Source: Streptomyces sp. Alt3 (lineage in GTDB: Bacteria > Actinomycetota > Actinomycetes > Streptomycetales > Streptomycetaceae). Taken from it: a stretch of 64,000 nt of DNA. Each line of letters opens with the position of its first letter. The stretch's first letter is position 1. A program made the position numbers and the translations under genes. The notes beneath the pieces were generated by a model. It worked only from the letters and a program-made list of their open reading frames with translations. It searched no databases and was not told the DNA's origin. This document shows positions 16,002-23,737 of this stretch, piece by piece. Location: NCBI RefSeq assembly GCF_030719215.1, contig NZ_CP120983.1, forward strand, positions 3,038,001-3,102,000, read 5' to 3'.

Positions 16002-16652
16002 TTACTTGTCGGCCAGGTGGACGGAGAAAAGGTCTGCCAGATCCGGCAGAAGCTTGAGGTTCTTCGGATCTATGTCGAAGTCCAAGTCTTCGTCATCGCA
16101 GACAGCTTTGTACGCCTTCTGCTCCTCGGACTCATCCGTGTCGCCGTCATCGTCATCCGCCGGCTGGCTCGGCGTGGGACGTGTGTCCTCTTCGATACGA
16201 CAGCGCGGCTCGATCACCGCTCGTGCAGTTGCCGTGGCCTTCCTCGTCGTCGTACTGGCGATCACCGAGTCGCCGACGGACTTGTTCGTCTCGACCGTGA
16301 CGGTGTACGAGACCTCTTTGCCGCCATCCGCGTGGCACCCGGGGGCGACTACGTGAGCATCGTTCTCGGCAGCCAGCCAGTCGGCAGCATCACAGGACCC
16401 CGAGACCGCTGCACGCCCGTTCAACAGGTCGTCCCACTGCTCCAGGTCGAAGACGCCTGGCCAGCTCCAGCTGTCTCGCGCGTCCTGCGCTGCTGCCAGA
16501 GCGGCAGCATCGGCGGCCGTCTGCGCCTCGTTCTTCTTCATCGAGGCCTGCCCGACAGCGAAGTACGCGAACGCAAGAAAGAGCAGGCCCGCCACCACCA
16601 TGATGTAGATGGGGAAAGCCTGCCCTGCCTCGTGCGTCTGCCCGGCTTTCAG
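16002..16652 (-). CDS. TadG-like pilus assembly protein (probable CTG start)
   Basis: A 216-residue protein. One helix near the N-terminus is introduced by GQAFPIYIMVVAGLL and followed by KNEAQTAADAAALAAAQDARDSW. This AADAAALA-type signature is characteristic of the TadG-like proteins of Tad loci. The mature part is acidic and extracytoplasmic. No ATG, GTG or TTG exists between the upstream gene and the helix. The codon CTG at 16652-16650 forms a CTGA overlap with the flp stop and yields a family-like N-terminus (MKAGQTHEAGQAFP), so a CTG start is proposed. TadG-like proteins are minor components of the Tad machinery. Confidence 0.75.
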   Translation of the reverse strand: MKAGQTHEAGQAFPIYIMVVAGLLFLAFAYFAVGQASMKKNEAQTAADAAALAAAQDARDSWSWPGVFDLEQWDDLLNGRAAVSGSCDAADWLAAENDAHVVAPGCHADGGKEVSYTVTVETNKSVGDSVIASTTTRKATATARAVIEPRCRIEEDTRPTPSQPADDDDGDTDESEEQKAYKAVCDDEDLDFDIDPKNLKLLPDLADLFSVHLADK

Positions 16653-16870
16653 CCGCCCGTGATCTTTCCGATCTGCGTGGTGATCGCGCCGGCAATCTTG
16701 TCGCCGAAGTTCGTCGTCATGAGCACCCCGATGATCGCCACGACCACCACGATGATGCCCAGGTACTCCACCGCGCCCTGTCCCCGGTCTGCCCGGGCCT
16801 TCATGCGCTCGACGGATGTGTTCGCCCAGACCTTGGCGTTGACGGAAGCCTTCAGCATCAGCTTGCTCAT
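16649..16870 (-). CDS. flp: Flp/Tad type IVb pilin
   Basis: A 73-residue prepilin, the usual Flp length. The N-terminal 29 residues are hydrophilic and basic (MSKLMLKASV...RADRG). Cleavage is expected after that Gly, ahead of QGAVEY, with Glu at +5. A hydrophobic helix and a short amphipathic tail (DKIAGAITTQIGKITGG) follow. The ribosome binding site GGAGGGG lies eight bases before ATG 16870. It is the structural pilin of the pilus. The mature N-terminus is nearly identical to the segment embedded in the toxin at 1894-3546 (QGAIEY) and similar to those at 3828-5810 and 7787-10288. Confidence 0.93.
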   Translation of the reverse strand: MSKLMLKASVNAKVWANTSVERMKARADRGQGAVEYLGIIVVVVAIIGVLMTTNFGDKIAGAITTQIGKITGG

Positions 16871-16979
16871 GGTGTTCCCCTCCGAGTTCGGCCGACCGGA
16901 TGCCGGCCGACGCGTGAGTCTTCGCGATACCGCCTGCGTTACCGGCTTCCTCCTGGCCGGTGCCGCTGGCGACATGAGA

Positions 16980-17024
16980 AACGTACGGCTGGACACTCCC
17001 GTCGGCGCAGGGTCCCAGGGCCCA
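16980..17024 (-). promoter_or_regulatory. Promoter of flp
   Basis: On the minus strand, palindrome TGGGCCC-TG-GGACCCT (17024-17009) is followed after 23 nt by TACGTT (16985-16980). Further GGGCCC half-sites lie upstream at 17030-17035 and 17048-17053. It is the fourth member of the shared promoter family and shows that flp has its own start of transcription downstream of the two-component genes. Confidence 0.65.
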
Positions 17025-17091
17025 AAACCGGGCCCAAAGCGGACGTTGGGCCCGTCGCCCCGTGTGCGTGGCCGCGCCTGGGCTTCTCCCG

Positions 17092-18246
17092 TCAGCCATG
17101 GCTGCCTGTCCCCCTCGCTCCAGGTCCCGAGCCCGGCGCCGTGCCGAGCCAGCGGGCGATCGCCTCGCTGCGGCTGGTGCTGTGCAGCTTGGTGAAGATC
17201 CTGTTGATGTGGTTCTTGACGGTCTTTTCGCTGATGAAGCAGGTGGCGGCGATCTGCTGGTTGCTCATGCCCGAGGAGATGAGCTCCATGACCTCCGCCT
17301 CCCTCGAACTCAGGTCGTACTGCCGCCTGTTGGGCTTCTGAGGCCCGTTGATTTCCGTACCGGACGAAGACTGTCCCACAACAGGTTGCAGTTGCGAAAG
17401 GTTTTGTGGATTTTCGGCCGGATGCGGAGGATGCGCGGGATGCGGCACGGGCGCCCGCACTTCGTGGGCCCCGCCCCCCGGGGACTGGGCGTGCGCGCCG
17501 GGCCCGCCGGATGCGGCGCCGGCCTTCAGGGCTGACCCCAGCCCGTCCGGGAGTGGCCTCGGCTGCTGGTTGGACCCTTGCCGCATATGGGCGAGCAGCG
17601 CGCTCGCCGCCGTGGCGGTGAAGGGGGCGCGGCCGCTCTTCGTGTCGCGTACGGACTGTACGAGTTCGTCGGCCGTGAACTCGCCGTGGACCAGGTAGCC
17701 TCCCGCGCCCAGGCGCAGCGCCTCGTGCACGATGTCGCTCTCACGGCTGTACGTCAGCATCATCACGGGTGCAACCTGCACCAGGTGCGGCAGGGCGGAG
17801 ATGCCGTCCACCCCGGGCATGCGCACGTCGAGCAGGATGACGTCAGGCCGGTGGCGTACGGCGGCTTCGTAGGCCTCGCGCCCGTCCGCCGCCTCCGCCA
17901 CGACCTCGATGTCGGCGCGGCCGCTGAGCAGGACCCCGAGTCCCGCCCGTACCACGGGGTTGTCGTCCGCGACGACGACGCGCAGGGGCCCGGGCGCCGG
18001 ACGGTCGGGGGCCTCGGGGAACGCGGGCATCGGCTGGGACCCGGCAGACCCGGTGGGCGCCGCGGACCCGGCGGGCCCGACAAGCGCCGCGGATCCGGGG
18101 GGCGCCGTGGGCGATGGCGCGGTGGCCGGGAATGCGGGGGTGCTGAGTTCGCTGCTGAGTGGGGAGCCGTGCGAGGACGTGTGCTGGGAGACGTGGTTCC
18201 GGTCCGCCCGGTCCTGGCCCGGTGTGCGCGAGACGTCGTCCGGCAT
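17092..18246 (-). CDS. NarL/LuxR-type response regulator
   Basis: A 384-residue protein. A Pro/Ala/Gly-rich 85-residue lead is unusual for the family. The receiver domain spans ~88-205 with DD at 94-95 and phosphoacceptor D140 (VILLDVRMPG). A long disordered Pro/Gly/His linker precedes the C-terminal LuxR helix-turn-helix (YDLSSREAEVMELISSGMSNQQIA...EKTVKNHINRIF...). GAGGAGGT precedes ATG 18246. It follows a histidine kinase gene on the same strand and lies directly before the flp promoter. It is the best local candidate for the activator recognising the palindromes found upstream of flp and the pilin-fused effector genes. That link is inferred. Confidence 0.92.
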   Translation of the reverse strand: MPDDVSRTPGQDRADRNHVSQHTSSHGSPLSSELSTPAFPATAPSPTAPPGSAALVGPAGSAAPTGSAGSQPMPAFPEAPDRPAPGPLRVVVADDNPVVRAGLGVLLSGRADIEVVAEAADGREAYEAAVRHRPDVILLDVRMPGVDGISALPHLVQVAPVMMLTYSRESDIVHEALRLGAGGYLVHGEFTADELVQSVRDTKSGRAPFTATAASALLAHMRQGSNQQPRPLPDGLGSALKAGAASGGPGAHAQSPGGGAHEVRAPVPHPAHPPHPAENPQNLSQLQPVVGQSSSGTEINGPQKPNRRQYDLSSREAEVMELISSGMSNQQIAATCFISEKTVKNHINRIFTKLHSTSRSEAIARWLGTAPGSGPGARGTGSHG

Positions 18247-18321
18247 TCTGCGACCTCCTCTCAGGTGTCATGGGGACGAGGGTGCGATGGCGGTGGCGCG
18301 GAGGGTGTCGTACGGGAGCGG

Positions 18322-19689
18322 CTAGGGGCTCGAAGCCGGGTCCGCCGCAGCTGCACCCGCGGTCGCCGATCCCGCGGTCGCCGATCCGGCGGCCGTGGTC
18401 CGGGCCGGCGTCAGGGCGGCCGTCGGGAGTTCGACGCGGACCTCGGTGCCCTTGGCCGCCTTGCCCTTGCCGATCCGGATGCGGGCGCCGATGGAGGCCG
18501 CGCGTTCGACCATCCCGACGAGTCCGAAGTGGCCGGCCCGCCTGAGGTCGTCGAGGGTGGTGCCCGCGGGCAGGCCCTGCCCGTCGTCGTACACGCTGAC
18601 GCGCAGGACGTCGCCCTTGATGCCCGCGAGGACGACGAGGTAGGTGGGGTGGGCGTGCCGGTCGGCGTTCTCCATCGCCTCGGAGGCGACGGTGAGCAGT
18701 TGCCGGGCGACGACCTGGGGGACCGGGGGTACGGGTGCGTCGCCGAGGGTGCGGAACACGGTGTTCAGTCCGCGCCTCCGGGTGAAGTCCGCTGTCCTGG
18801 AACGGAGTTCGGCGATGATGTCCACCCCGCCGTCGAGGCCGGACTCGCGCCGCAGGTCGGAGAGGAGTTCCCGTGATTCGGCGGCGGCCCGTCGGGCGGA
18901 CCTGGCGACCAGTTCCGCCTGGTGCCGGACGGTGAGCGGGTCCGTCCGGCCGCAGGAGTGGGCCAGCCCGTCGGCGGCGAGGGCCAGACCGTGCAGGGTC
19001 TTGGCGACGGAGTCGTGCATCTCGCGGGCCAGTCGTGCGCGTTCGTCCTCGACGGCGACGCTGACGGCGAGGCGGGCCCGGGTCTCGGTCAGCGCCTGGC
19101 TGGCCGCGCCGACGCGGAGCATCAGGTTGCGCAGCGTGACACCGACCGCACCGGCGAGGACGCAGAAGCCCGGGAGCAGCAGGGCGCTGGTCAGGCCTCC
19201 ACGGAACTCCTGGTCGGCGCCGTAGGCGGCGGCCAGGATCAGGATCTCGACCACGGCGAAGACGCCGGCCGCCCGCCAGCCGTAGAGCAGTCCTGCGAGC
19301 AGCGGGGTGCAGACGACCGCGTAGCCGAGGGTCGAGTCCGGTGTGGCGGTGAACAGGAGCAGGGCGCCGAAGACGGTGTCGGCTCCCAGCAGGAGCGGGG
19401 AGCGTACGAGGAGTGGTCCGAAGCGTTCCCAGTCGCGGTAGAGGGCGTACGAGCCGACGAAGGTGACGAGGACGGCGGAGGCGACGAGCCAGCTCGCGAG
19501 GCCGGGGGCGGTGTTGTCGAGGGCCTGCGGGGTGCCGATGGCGATCATGGCCAGGCGGAAGAGGAACACCTGGCGGGCCAGCGCCGAGAGGGCGTTGACC
19601 TGGATGGACACGGTGGGTGCCGGGCCGGCGGGCGTGGACAGGGCGGCGTGCCGCGTGTCCTCGGCACCCGGGTGCAGGGAGATCGTCAT
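18322..19689 (-). CDS. Membrane sensor histidine kinase
   Basis: A 455-residue protein. About five or six membrane helices (~40-190) form the input region. A HisKA_3 dimerisation domain follows, with H225 in RLAREMHDSVAKTLHGL, then an HATPase domain with an N-box (ASEAMENADRHA) and G-boxes (VYDDGQGLPAG, GHFGLVGM). There is no large periplasmic sensor, so it probably detects a membrane or intracellular signal. It starts 10 bases downstream of tadC and pairs with the response regulator that follows. The kinase is thus embedded in the tad operon and likely co-expressed with the export machine. Confidence 0.92.
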   Translation of the reverse strand: MTISLHPGAEDTRHAALSTPAGPAPTVSIQVNALSALARQVFLFRLAMIAIGTPQALDNTAPGLASWLVASAVLVTFVGSYALYRDWERFGPLLVRSPLLLGADTVFGALLLFTATPDSTLGYAVVCTPLLAGLLYGWRAAGVFAVVEILILAAAYGADQEFRGGLTSALLLPGFCVLAGAVGVTLRNLMLRVGAASQALTETRARLAVSVAVEDERARLAREMHDSVAKTLHGLALAADGLAHSCGRTDPLTVRHQAELVARSARRAAAESRELLSDLRRESGLDGGVDIIAELRSRTADFTRRRGLNTVFRTLGDAPVPPVPQVVARQLLTVASEAMENADRHAHPTYLVVLAGIKGDVLRVSVYDDGQGLPAGTTLDDLRRAGHFGLVGMVERAASIGARIRIGKGKAAKGTEVRVELPTAALTPARTTAAGSATAGSATAGAAAADPASSP

Positions 19690-19699
19690 GGGCGGCCGC

Positions 19700-20587
19700 T
19701 CACTCCCCTGTGAAGGACCCGAGGTCGGTGTCGGATCCGAGCAGCATGGCTGCGCCCATGAGGATCATGGTGGCGGGGATCATGAAGGTGGTGACCATCA
19801 GGGTGGCCTTGGGGACGGCCTTGGCGGCCTTGCGCCGGGCGTTCTGCGCGTCGGTGCGGCGCATGTCGTTGGCGATGGCGATGAGTGTGTCGACGATCGG
19901 TGCGCCGAGTTCCTCGCCCTGCTGGAGTGCGGTGACGAACATGGCGACCTGTTCGGAGTCGTTGCGCCTGCGGAGTTCGTCGAAGGCCTGCCTGCGGCTG
20001 ATGCCCATGTCCATCTGCCGCAGGGTGATGCGCAGTTCGTCGGACCAGGGGCCCTGGTACTTCTCGGCGACCCTGTCGAGGGCCTGCCGGAATCCGAGTC
20101 CCGCGGAGACGACGACGGCGAGGACGTCGAGGAAGTCGGGGAGGGTGCGGTCGATGTCGTCCCTGCGTTTGCGGACGGCGGCCCAGATGCCGACCTCGCC
20201 CCAGAACAGACCGAAGGCGATCATGAACAGGGCCATGAAGAACTTGCCGCTGCTGAGCATCGCGAAGGCTGCGAATCCGCCGAGGGCGCTGTAGACGGCG
20301 CGCCGGGCCGCGTAGCGGTCGATGGTGAGGCCGCCGGGGTTGCCCGCCATGTCGATCCTGCGGCGCTTCTCGTTGACCTTCTTCGGCCCCATGAGGCGGA
20401 GGACCAGGGGCGCCCAGCGCATGCCGAGGCGGTCGATGCCGGAGCCGACGGCGGTGGTGCGGGTCGAGCCGACTTCGAGCGCGAGCGCGAGGTCGCCGGG
20501 GAGGGTGGCCTCGGCGCGGTACATCCGGATGCCCTTGAAGACGCCGAAGACGCTGACGCCGACGACGAGAGCGAGCAGCAGTTCCAT
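19700..20587 (-). CDS. tadC: TadC inner-membrane platform protein
   Basis: A 295-residue type II secretion F-family protein. It has one N-terminal helix, paired helices around 90-130 and C-terminal helices (~265-285). Between them is the GspF-like cytoplasmic domain (LPDFLDVLAVVVSAGLGFRQAL, then ...GEELGAPIVDTLIAIANDMR). With TadB it forms the membrane platform on which the TadA ATPase acts. GAGGAGGGGG precedes ATG 20587. It lies 13 bases after tadB. Confidence 0.93.
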   Translation of the reverse strand: MELLLALVVGVSVFGVFKGIRMYRAEATLPGDLALALEVGSTRTTAVGSGIDRLGMRWAPLVLRLMGPKKVNEKRRRIDMAGNPGGLTIDRYAARRAVYSALGGFAAFAMLSSGKFFMALFMIAFGLFWGEVGIWAAVRKRRDDIDRTLPDFLDVLAVVVSAGLGFRQALDRVAEKYQGPWSDELRITLRQMDMGISRRQAFDELRRRNDSEQVAMFVTALQQGEELGAPIVDTLIAIANDMRRTDAQNARRKAAKAVPKATLMVTTFMIPATMILMGAAMLLGSDTDLGSFTGE

Positions 20588-20600
20588 TCCGGCCCCCTCC

Positions 20601-21536
20601 TCAGATATCGATCTTGGAAACGCGGCGGATGGCGACGAAGCCGAGGGCGTAGAGGCCGAGCGAGACGATGACGGCGATCTGCCCGATGACCGATCCCGTC
20701 ATCCGGTCGAGCGCGCCGGGGAGGATCGAGTTCACCAGGAGCATCGCGCCGACGCCGATGGCCGGGACGGCGTAGGCGGTGGCGTTGATCTGGGAGAGCT
20801 GGGTGCGGACCTCGCGCCGGGTCTCCTTGCGCTCCTCCAGGGTGACGGTGAGGTTGCGCAGCGAGGACACGACCTGGCCGCCGGCGCGGTTGGACAGGAT
20901 CAGGGTGGAGACCAGGACGACGAGTTCGCGGGAGGGCAGGCGTTCGGCGAGTTCGCCGAGGGCGTCGTCGAGGGTCCGGCCGACTCCAAGCTGGTCGGCG
21001 ACGACGCGGAGTTCGTCCCCCGCGGGCGATTCGAGTTCGTCGGCGGCCATGGCGATGGAGGTGCGCAGGGAGAGCCCGGCCTGGGTGGCGTTGGCGAGTA
21101 CCCGTGAGATCTCGGGCAGCTGGCTGATGAAGGCCTCGGTGCGCTTGGTGCGGTGCCAGTTCAGGAAGGTGTTGGCGCCCCAGATCGCGGCGATTCCGGC
21201 GAGCGGGCCGAAGAACGAGGCCAGGAGGGAGGCCGCGATGAGCCAGAGCGCCGCCACGGAGCCCACGACGTAGAGGAAGTACTCGCCCGGTGTGATGTCG
21301 AGGCCGGTGGCCGCGAGCTTCAGCTCGATCCTCTTGCCGAGTTCCGTACGGCGCAGCCGGCGGTCGAGGCCCCGGAAGCGGCGCTGCGGGCCCATGTCGA
21401 TCTGGCCGGTCGAGGAGAGCCGGTCGACGAGGGCTTCGCGCTGGGCCTTGCCCGAGGTGTAGGCGTGCAGGCCCAGGACGCCGAGTACGCAGCACAGCAG
21501 CGTGACGCCGATGGTGAGCGGTGCGAGGTTGTCCAT
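20601..21536 (-). CDS. tadB: TadB inner-membrane platform protein
   Basis: A 311-residue F-family protein paralogous to TadC. It has an N-terminal helix, helices at ~90-125 and C-terminal helices at ~250-300. The GspF-type motif LPEISRVLANATQAGLSLRTSI is followed by LILSNRAGGQVVSSLRNL. It interacts with TadC and the ATPase in the family model. It starts 10 bases after tadA in the same operon. Confidence 0.93.
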   Translation of the reverse strand: MDNLAPLTIGVTLLCCVLGVLGLHAYTSGKAQREALVDRLSSTGQIDMGPQRRFRGLDRRLRRTELGKRIELKLAATGLDITPGEYFLYVVGSVAALWLIAASLLASFFGPLAGIAAIWGANTFLNWHRTKRTEAFISQLPEISRVLANATQAGLSLRTSIAMAADELESPAGDELRVVADQLGVGRTLDDALGELAERLPSRELVVLVSTLILSNRAGGQVVSSLRNLTVTLEERKETRREVRTQLSQINATAYAVPAIGVGAMLLVNSILPGALDRMTGSVIGQIAVIVSLGLYALGFVAIRRVSKIDI

Positions 21537-21546
21537 GTCGGGGTAC

Positions 21547-22884
21547 CTATCTGGCTTCTCGGGTGGCGAGGTATTCCTCTGACGGGGCGACCCCGAAGGC
21601 CTGGGGGATCGGCTGCCCGGCCATGTGGAGCCGGTCGGCGATGCGACGTGGGAGCGGGAGGGCCTGGAACTCGCCGTGGATCACACCGTCGGTGTCCATG
21701 GGGCGGGCGTCGAACCGGGCGACGGTGACGATCCTGTACGGGTCACGCCCGTGCGAGTCGAGTACGGCGATCTCGGTGACGCGCCTGGTGCCGTCGGCGT
21801 GCCGGGTGAGCTGGACGATGACGTCCACGGCGCTGTTGATCTGGTCGTGCAGGGCCTCGAAGGGGATCTTGATCTCGGACATCGACGCCAGGGTCTGGAG
21901 GCGCATGAGCGCGTCCTCCGCGCTGTTGGCGTGGACGGTGGCCAGCGAACCGTCGTGGCCGGTCGACATCGCCTGGAGCATGTCGAGCGACTCGCCGCCT
22001 CGGACCTCACCCACGACGATGCGGTCGGGGCGCATGCGCAGGGAGTTGCGGACCAGGTCGCGGATGGTGATCTGGCCCTTGCCCTCCACGTTCGCGGGGC
22101 GCGACTCCAGCCGGATCACGTGGTTCTGCTGGAGCTGGAGTTCGGCGGAGTCCTCGATGGTGACGATGCGTTCGCCCTCGGGGATGAGTCCGGAGAGCGC
22201 GTTGAGGAGGGTGGTCTTCCCCGTGCCGGTGGCCCCGGAGACGATCACGTTGAACTTCGCCTGGACGAGCCCGGCGAGCAGGAGCAGCATCTGCTGGTCC
22301 AGCGAGCCGAAGGCGATCATCTCCTGGAGCGAGAAGGACCGGGGGAAGCGCCGGATGGTGAGCGTCGCGCCGGTCAGGGCGAGGGGCGGGATGATGACGT
22401 TGACGCGCTCGCCGCTGGGCAGTCGGGCGTCGACCATCGGGTTGGCCTCGTCCACCCGCCGGTTGACGGTGGAGACGATGCGTTCGATCGTCTGCATGAG
22501 CTGCTCGTGGCTGGCGAAGCGCATCGGGAGCTGCTCGACCCGGCCGGCCCGTTCGACGAAGATCTGGTCGGGTCCGTTGACCATGATCTCCGTGATGGAG
22601 GCGTCCTCCAGGAGGGGTTCGAGGACGCCGAGTCCGAGGGCCTCGTCGACGACCCGGCGGATCAGCTGGGAGCGTTCGACGGTCGAGAGGACGGGTCCCT
22701 CGCGGCTGATGATGTGGCCCAGTACGCGTTCCAGCCGGGCCCTGCGGTCGGCGGCGGCCAGCGAGGACATCTCCGCGAGGTCGATCTCCTCGAGGAGCTT
22801 CGCGCGGTACGTGGCGACCAGGTGGCCGTCCTCCCGTCCCCCTCCGCGCTCCTCGGGGGCGGTGATGCGTGCCCGCAGGCTCAT
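21547..22884 (-). CDS. tadA: TadA/CpaF secretion ATPase
   Basis: A 445-residue type II/IV secretion ATPase. An N-terminal domain (MVNGPDQIFVERAGRV around 101-116) precedes Walker A GATGTGKT at 217-224, an Asp box region (IVTIEDSAELQL), Walker B-like RIVVGEVRGGE and a His box (GHDGSLATVHANS). It hexamerises on the cytoplasmic face and powers pilin assembly. A single tadA in the window means any Tad-dependent export of the pilin-fused toxins would use this motor or another outside the window. GAGGAG precedes ATG 22884. Confidence 0.95.
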   Translation of the reverse strand: MSLRARITAPEERGGGREDGHLVATYRAKLLEEIDLAEMSSLAAADRRARLERVLGHIISREGPVLSTVERSQLIRRVVDEALGLGVLEPLLEDASITEIMVNGPDQIFVERAGRVEQLPMRFASHEQLMQTIERIVSTVNRRVDEANPMVDARLPSGERVNVIIPPLALTGATLTIRRFPRSFSLQEMIAFGSLDQQMLLLLAGLVQAKFNVIVSGATGTGKTTLLNALSGLIPEGERIVTIEDSAELQLQQNHVIRLESRPANVEGKGQITIRDLVRNSLRMRPDRIVVGEVRGGESLDMLQAMSTGHDGSLATVHANSAEDALMRLQTLASMSEIKIPFEALHDQINSAVDVIVQLTRHADGTRRVTEIAVLDSHGRDPYRIVTVARFDARPMDTDGVIHGEFQALPLPRRIADRLHMAGQPIPQAFGVAPSEEYLATREAR

Positions 22885-22915
22885 GGGTGGTACTCCTCGG
22901 GTGGGGTGGGTGCGC

Positions 22916-23314
22916 TCAGTCGTCGCGGGGCATGGTGGCGGACTTCTCGACGGTCCGGTCCCCGAGCAGGCCGAGGAGGACGTCCGGGACGGAGACCGTG
23001 ACCGTCACCGTGACGGAGTCGCCTCCTGACGGCGGGGTGATCCGGGACCGCTCGGCGACCCAGCTGGTCATGGACGCCCTCCCGACCCGCGCGTAGGACC
23101 CGGACACGTCCTCCTGCGCGGCGGTGCGGGCGGCGGCCCTGGCTCCGGTGCCGGCCTGCTGCGCGGTGTAGGCGATCAGGCCGAGCTGGATCCCGGCGAG
23201 GCCGATGAGGATGAGGACGGGGAGGAAGCCCAGGTATTCGAGGGCGGTCGAGCCGCGGTCCCCGGCTCCGCGCAGCCGCTGCCCGGCCGCGCGTGAGGTC
23301 CGTTGCGGTGCCAT
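22916..23314 (-). CDS. TadE-like pseudopilin
   Basis: A 132-residue protein with a basic N-terminus, prepilin motif G-STAL-E-Y, a membrane helix (FLPVLILIGLAGIQLGL) and an extracytoplasmic domain rich in Thr/Val (VTVTVTVSVPDVLLG). This is the outline of the TadE family of minor pseudopilins processed by the prepilin peptidase. It lies between the other TadE-like gene and tadA, with six bases between the two tadE genes. Confidence 0.88.
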   Translation of the reverse strand: MAPQRTSRAAGQRLRGAGDRGSTALEYLGFLPVLILIGLAGIQLGLIAYTAQQAGTGARAAARTAAQEDVSGSYARVGRASMTSWVAERSRITPPSGGDSVTVTVTVSVPDVLLGLLGDRTVEKSATMPRDD

Positions 23315-23320
23315 GACGCG

Positions 23321-23737
23321 TCACTTCCCTTCCGCGGCCGCGCCGGCCGTCGCCTCGACGGGAATGGGGAGGCTGGCGAAGCCCGGGAACAGGACGGGGG
23401 CCTTGAGGACGACGGTGGCCGTGACCAGGTCGTCGCCCTCGGTCCCGCAGGCGCGGATCTCCGCGGGTCCCTCCCAGGCGCTCGGGAGCCTTTGGTACAC
23501 GGCGTCCCTGCACCTGCTCTGACGGTCCCAGGCGCCCGCGGCGACGGCCTTGCGCACGCCTTCGTCGGCGGCGCCGCTCGCCAGGGTGAAGGTGTAACCC
23601 ACCAGGACGGCCTGCCAGAGCAGCACCAGCGTCACCAGGATGATCGGCACCATCCCGGTGAACTCGATGCTCAGCTGCCCGGTGTCGCGTCCGGGCCGTG
23701 GCCGTATCCGGTCGGGTTCTCCCCTGCTCTGCGTCAC
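23321..23737 (-). CDS. TadE-like pseudopilin
   Basis: A 138-residue protein. GTG 23737 overlaps the tadZ stop (GTGA), which decides the start and couples translation. A basic N-terminus is followed by the motif G-QLSI-E-F, a helix (VPIILVTLVLLWQAVLVGY) and a cysteine-containing extracytoplasmic part (SRCRDAV...IRACGTEGDD). It is a minor pseudopilin of the Tad apparatus, distinct in sequence from its neighbour. Confidence 0.88.
   Translation of the reverse strand: MTQSRGEPDRIRPRPGRDTGQLSIEFTGMVPIILVTLVLLWQAVLVGYTFTLASGAADEGVRKAVAAGAWDRQSRCRDAVYQRLPSAWEGPAEIRACGTEGDDLVTATVVLKAPVLFPGFASLPIPVEATAGAAAEGK

Noticed and set aside
17030..17053. Extra GGGCCC half-sites upstream of the flp palindrome as a separate promoter
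   Set aside because: They have no -10 at the 23-nt spacing, so I treat them as possible accessory binding sites only.
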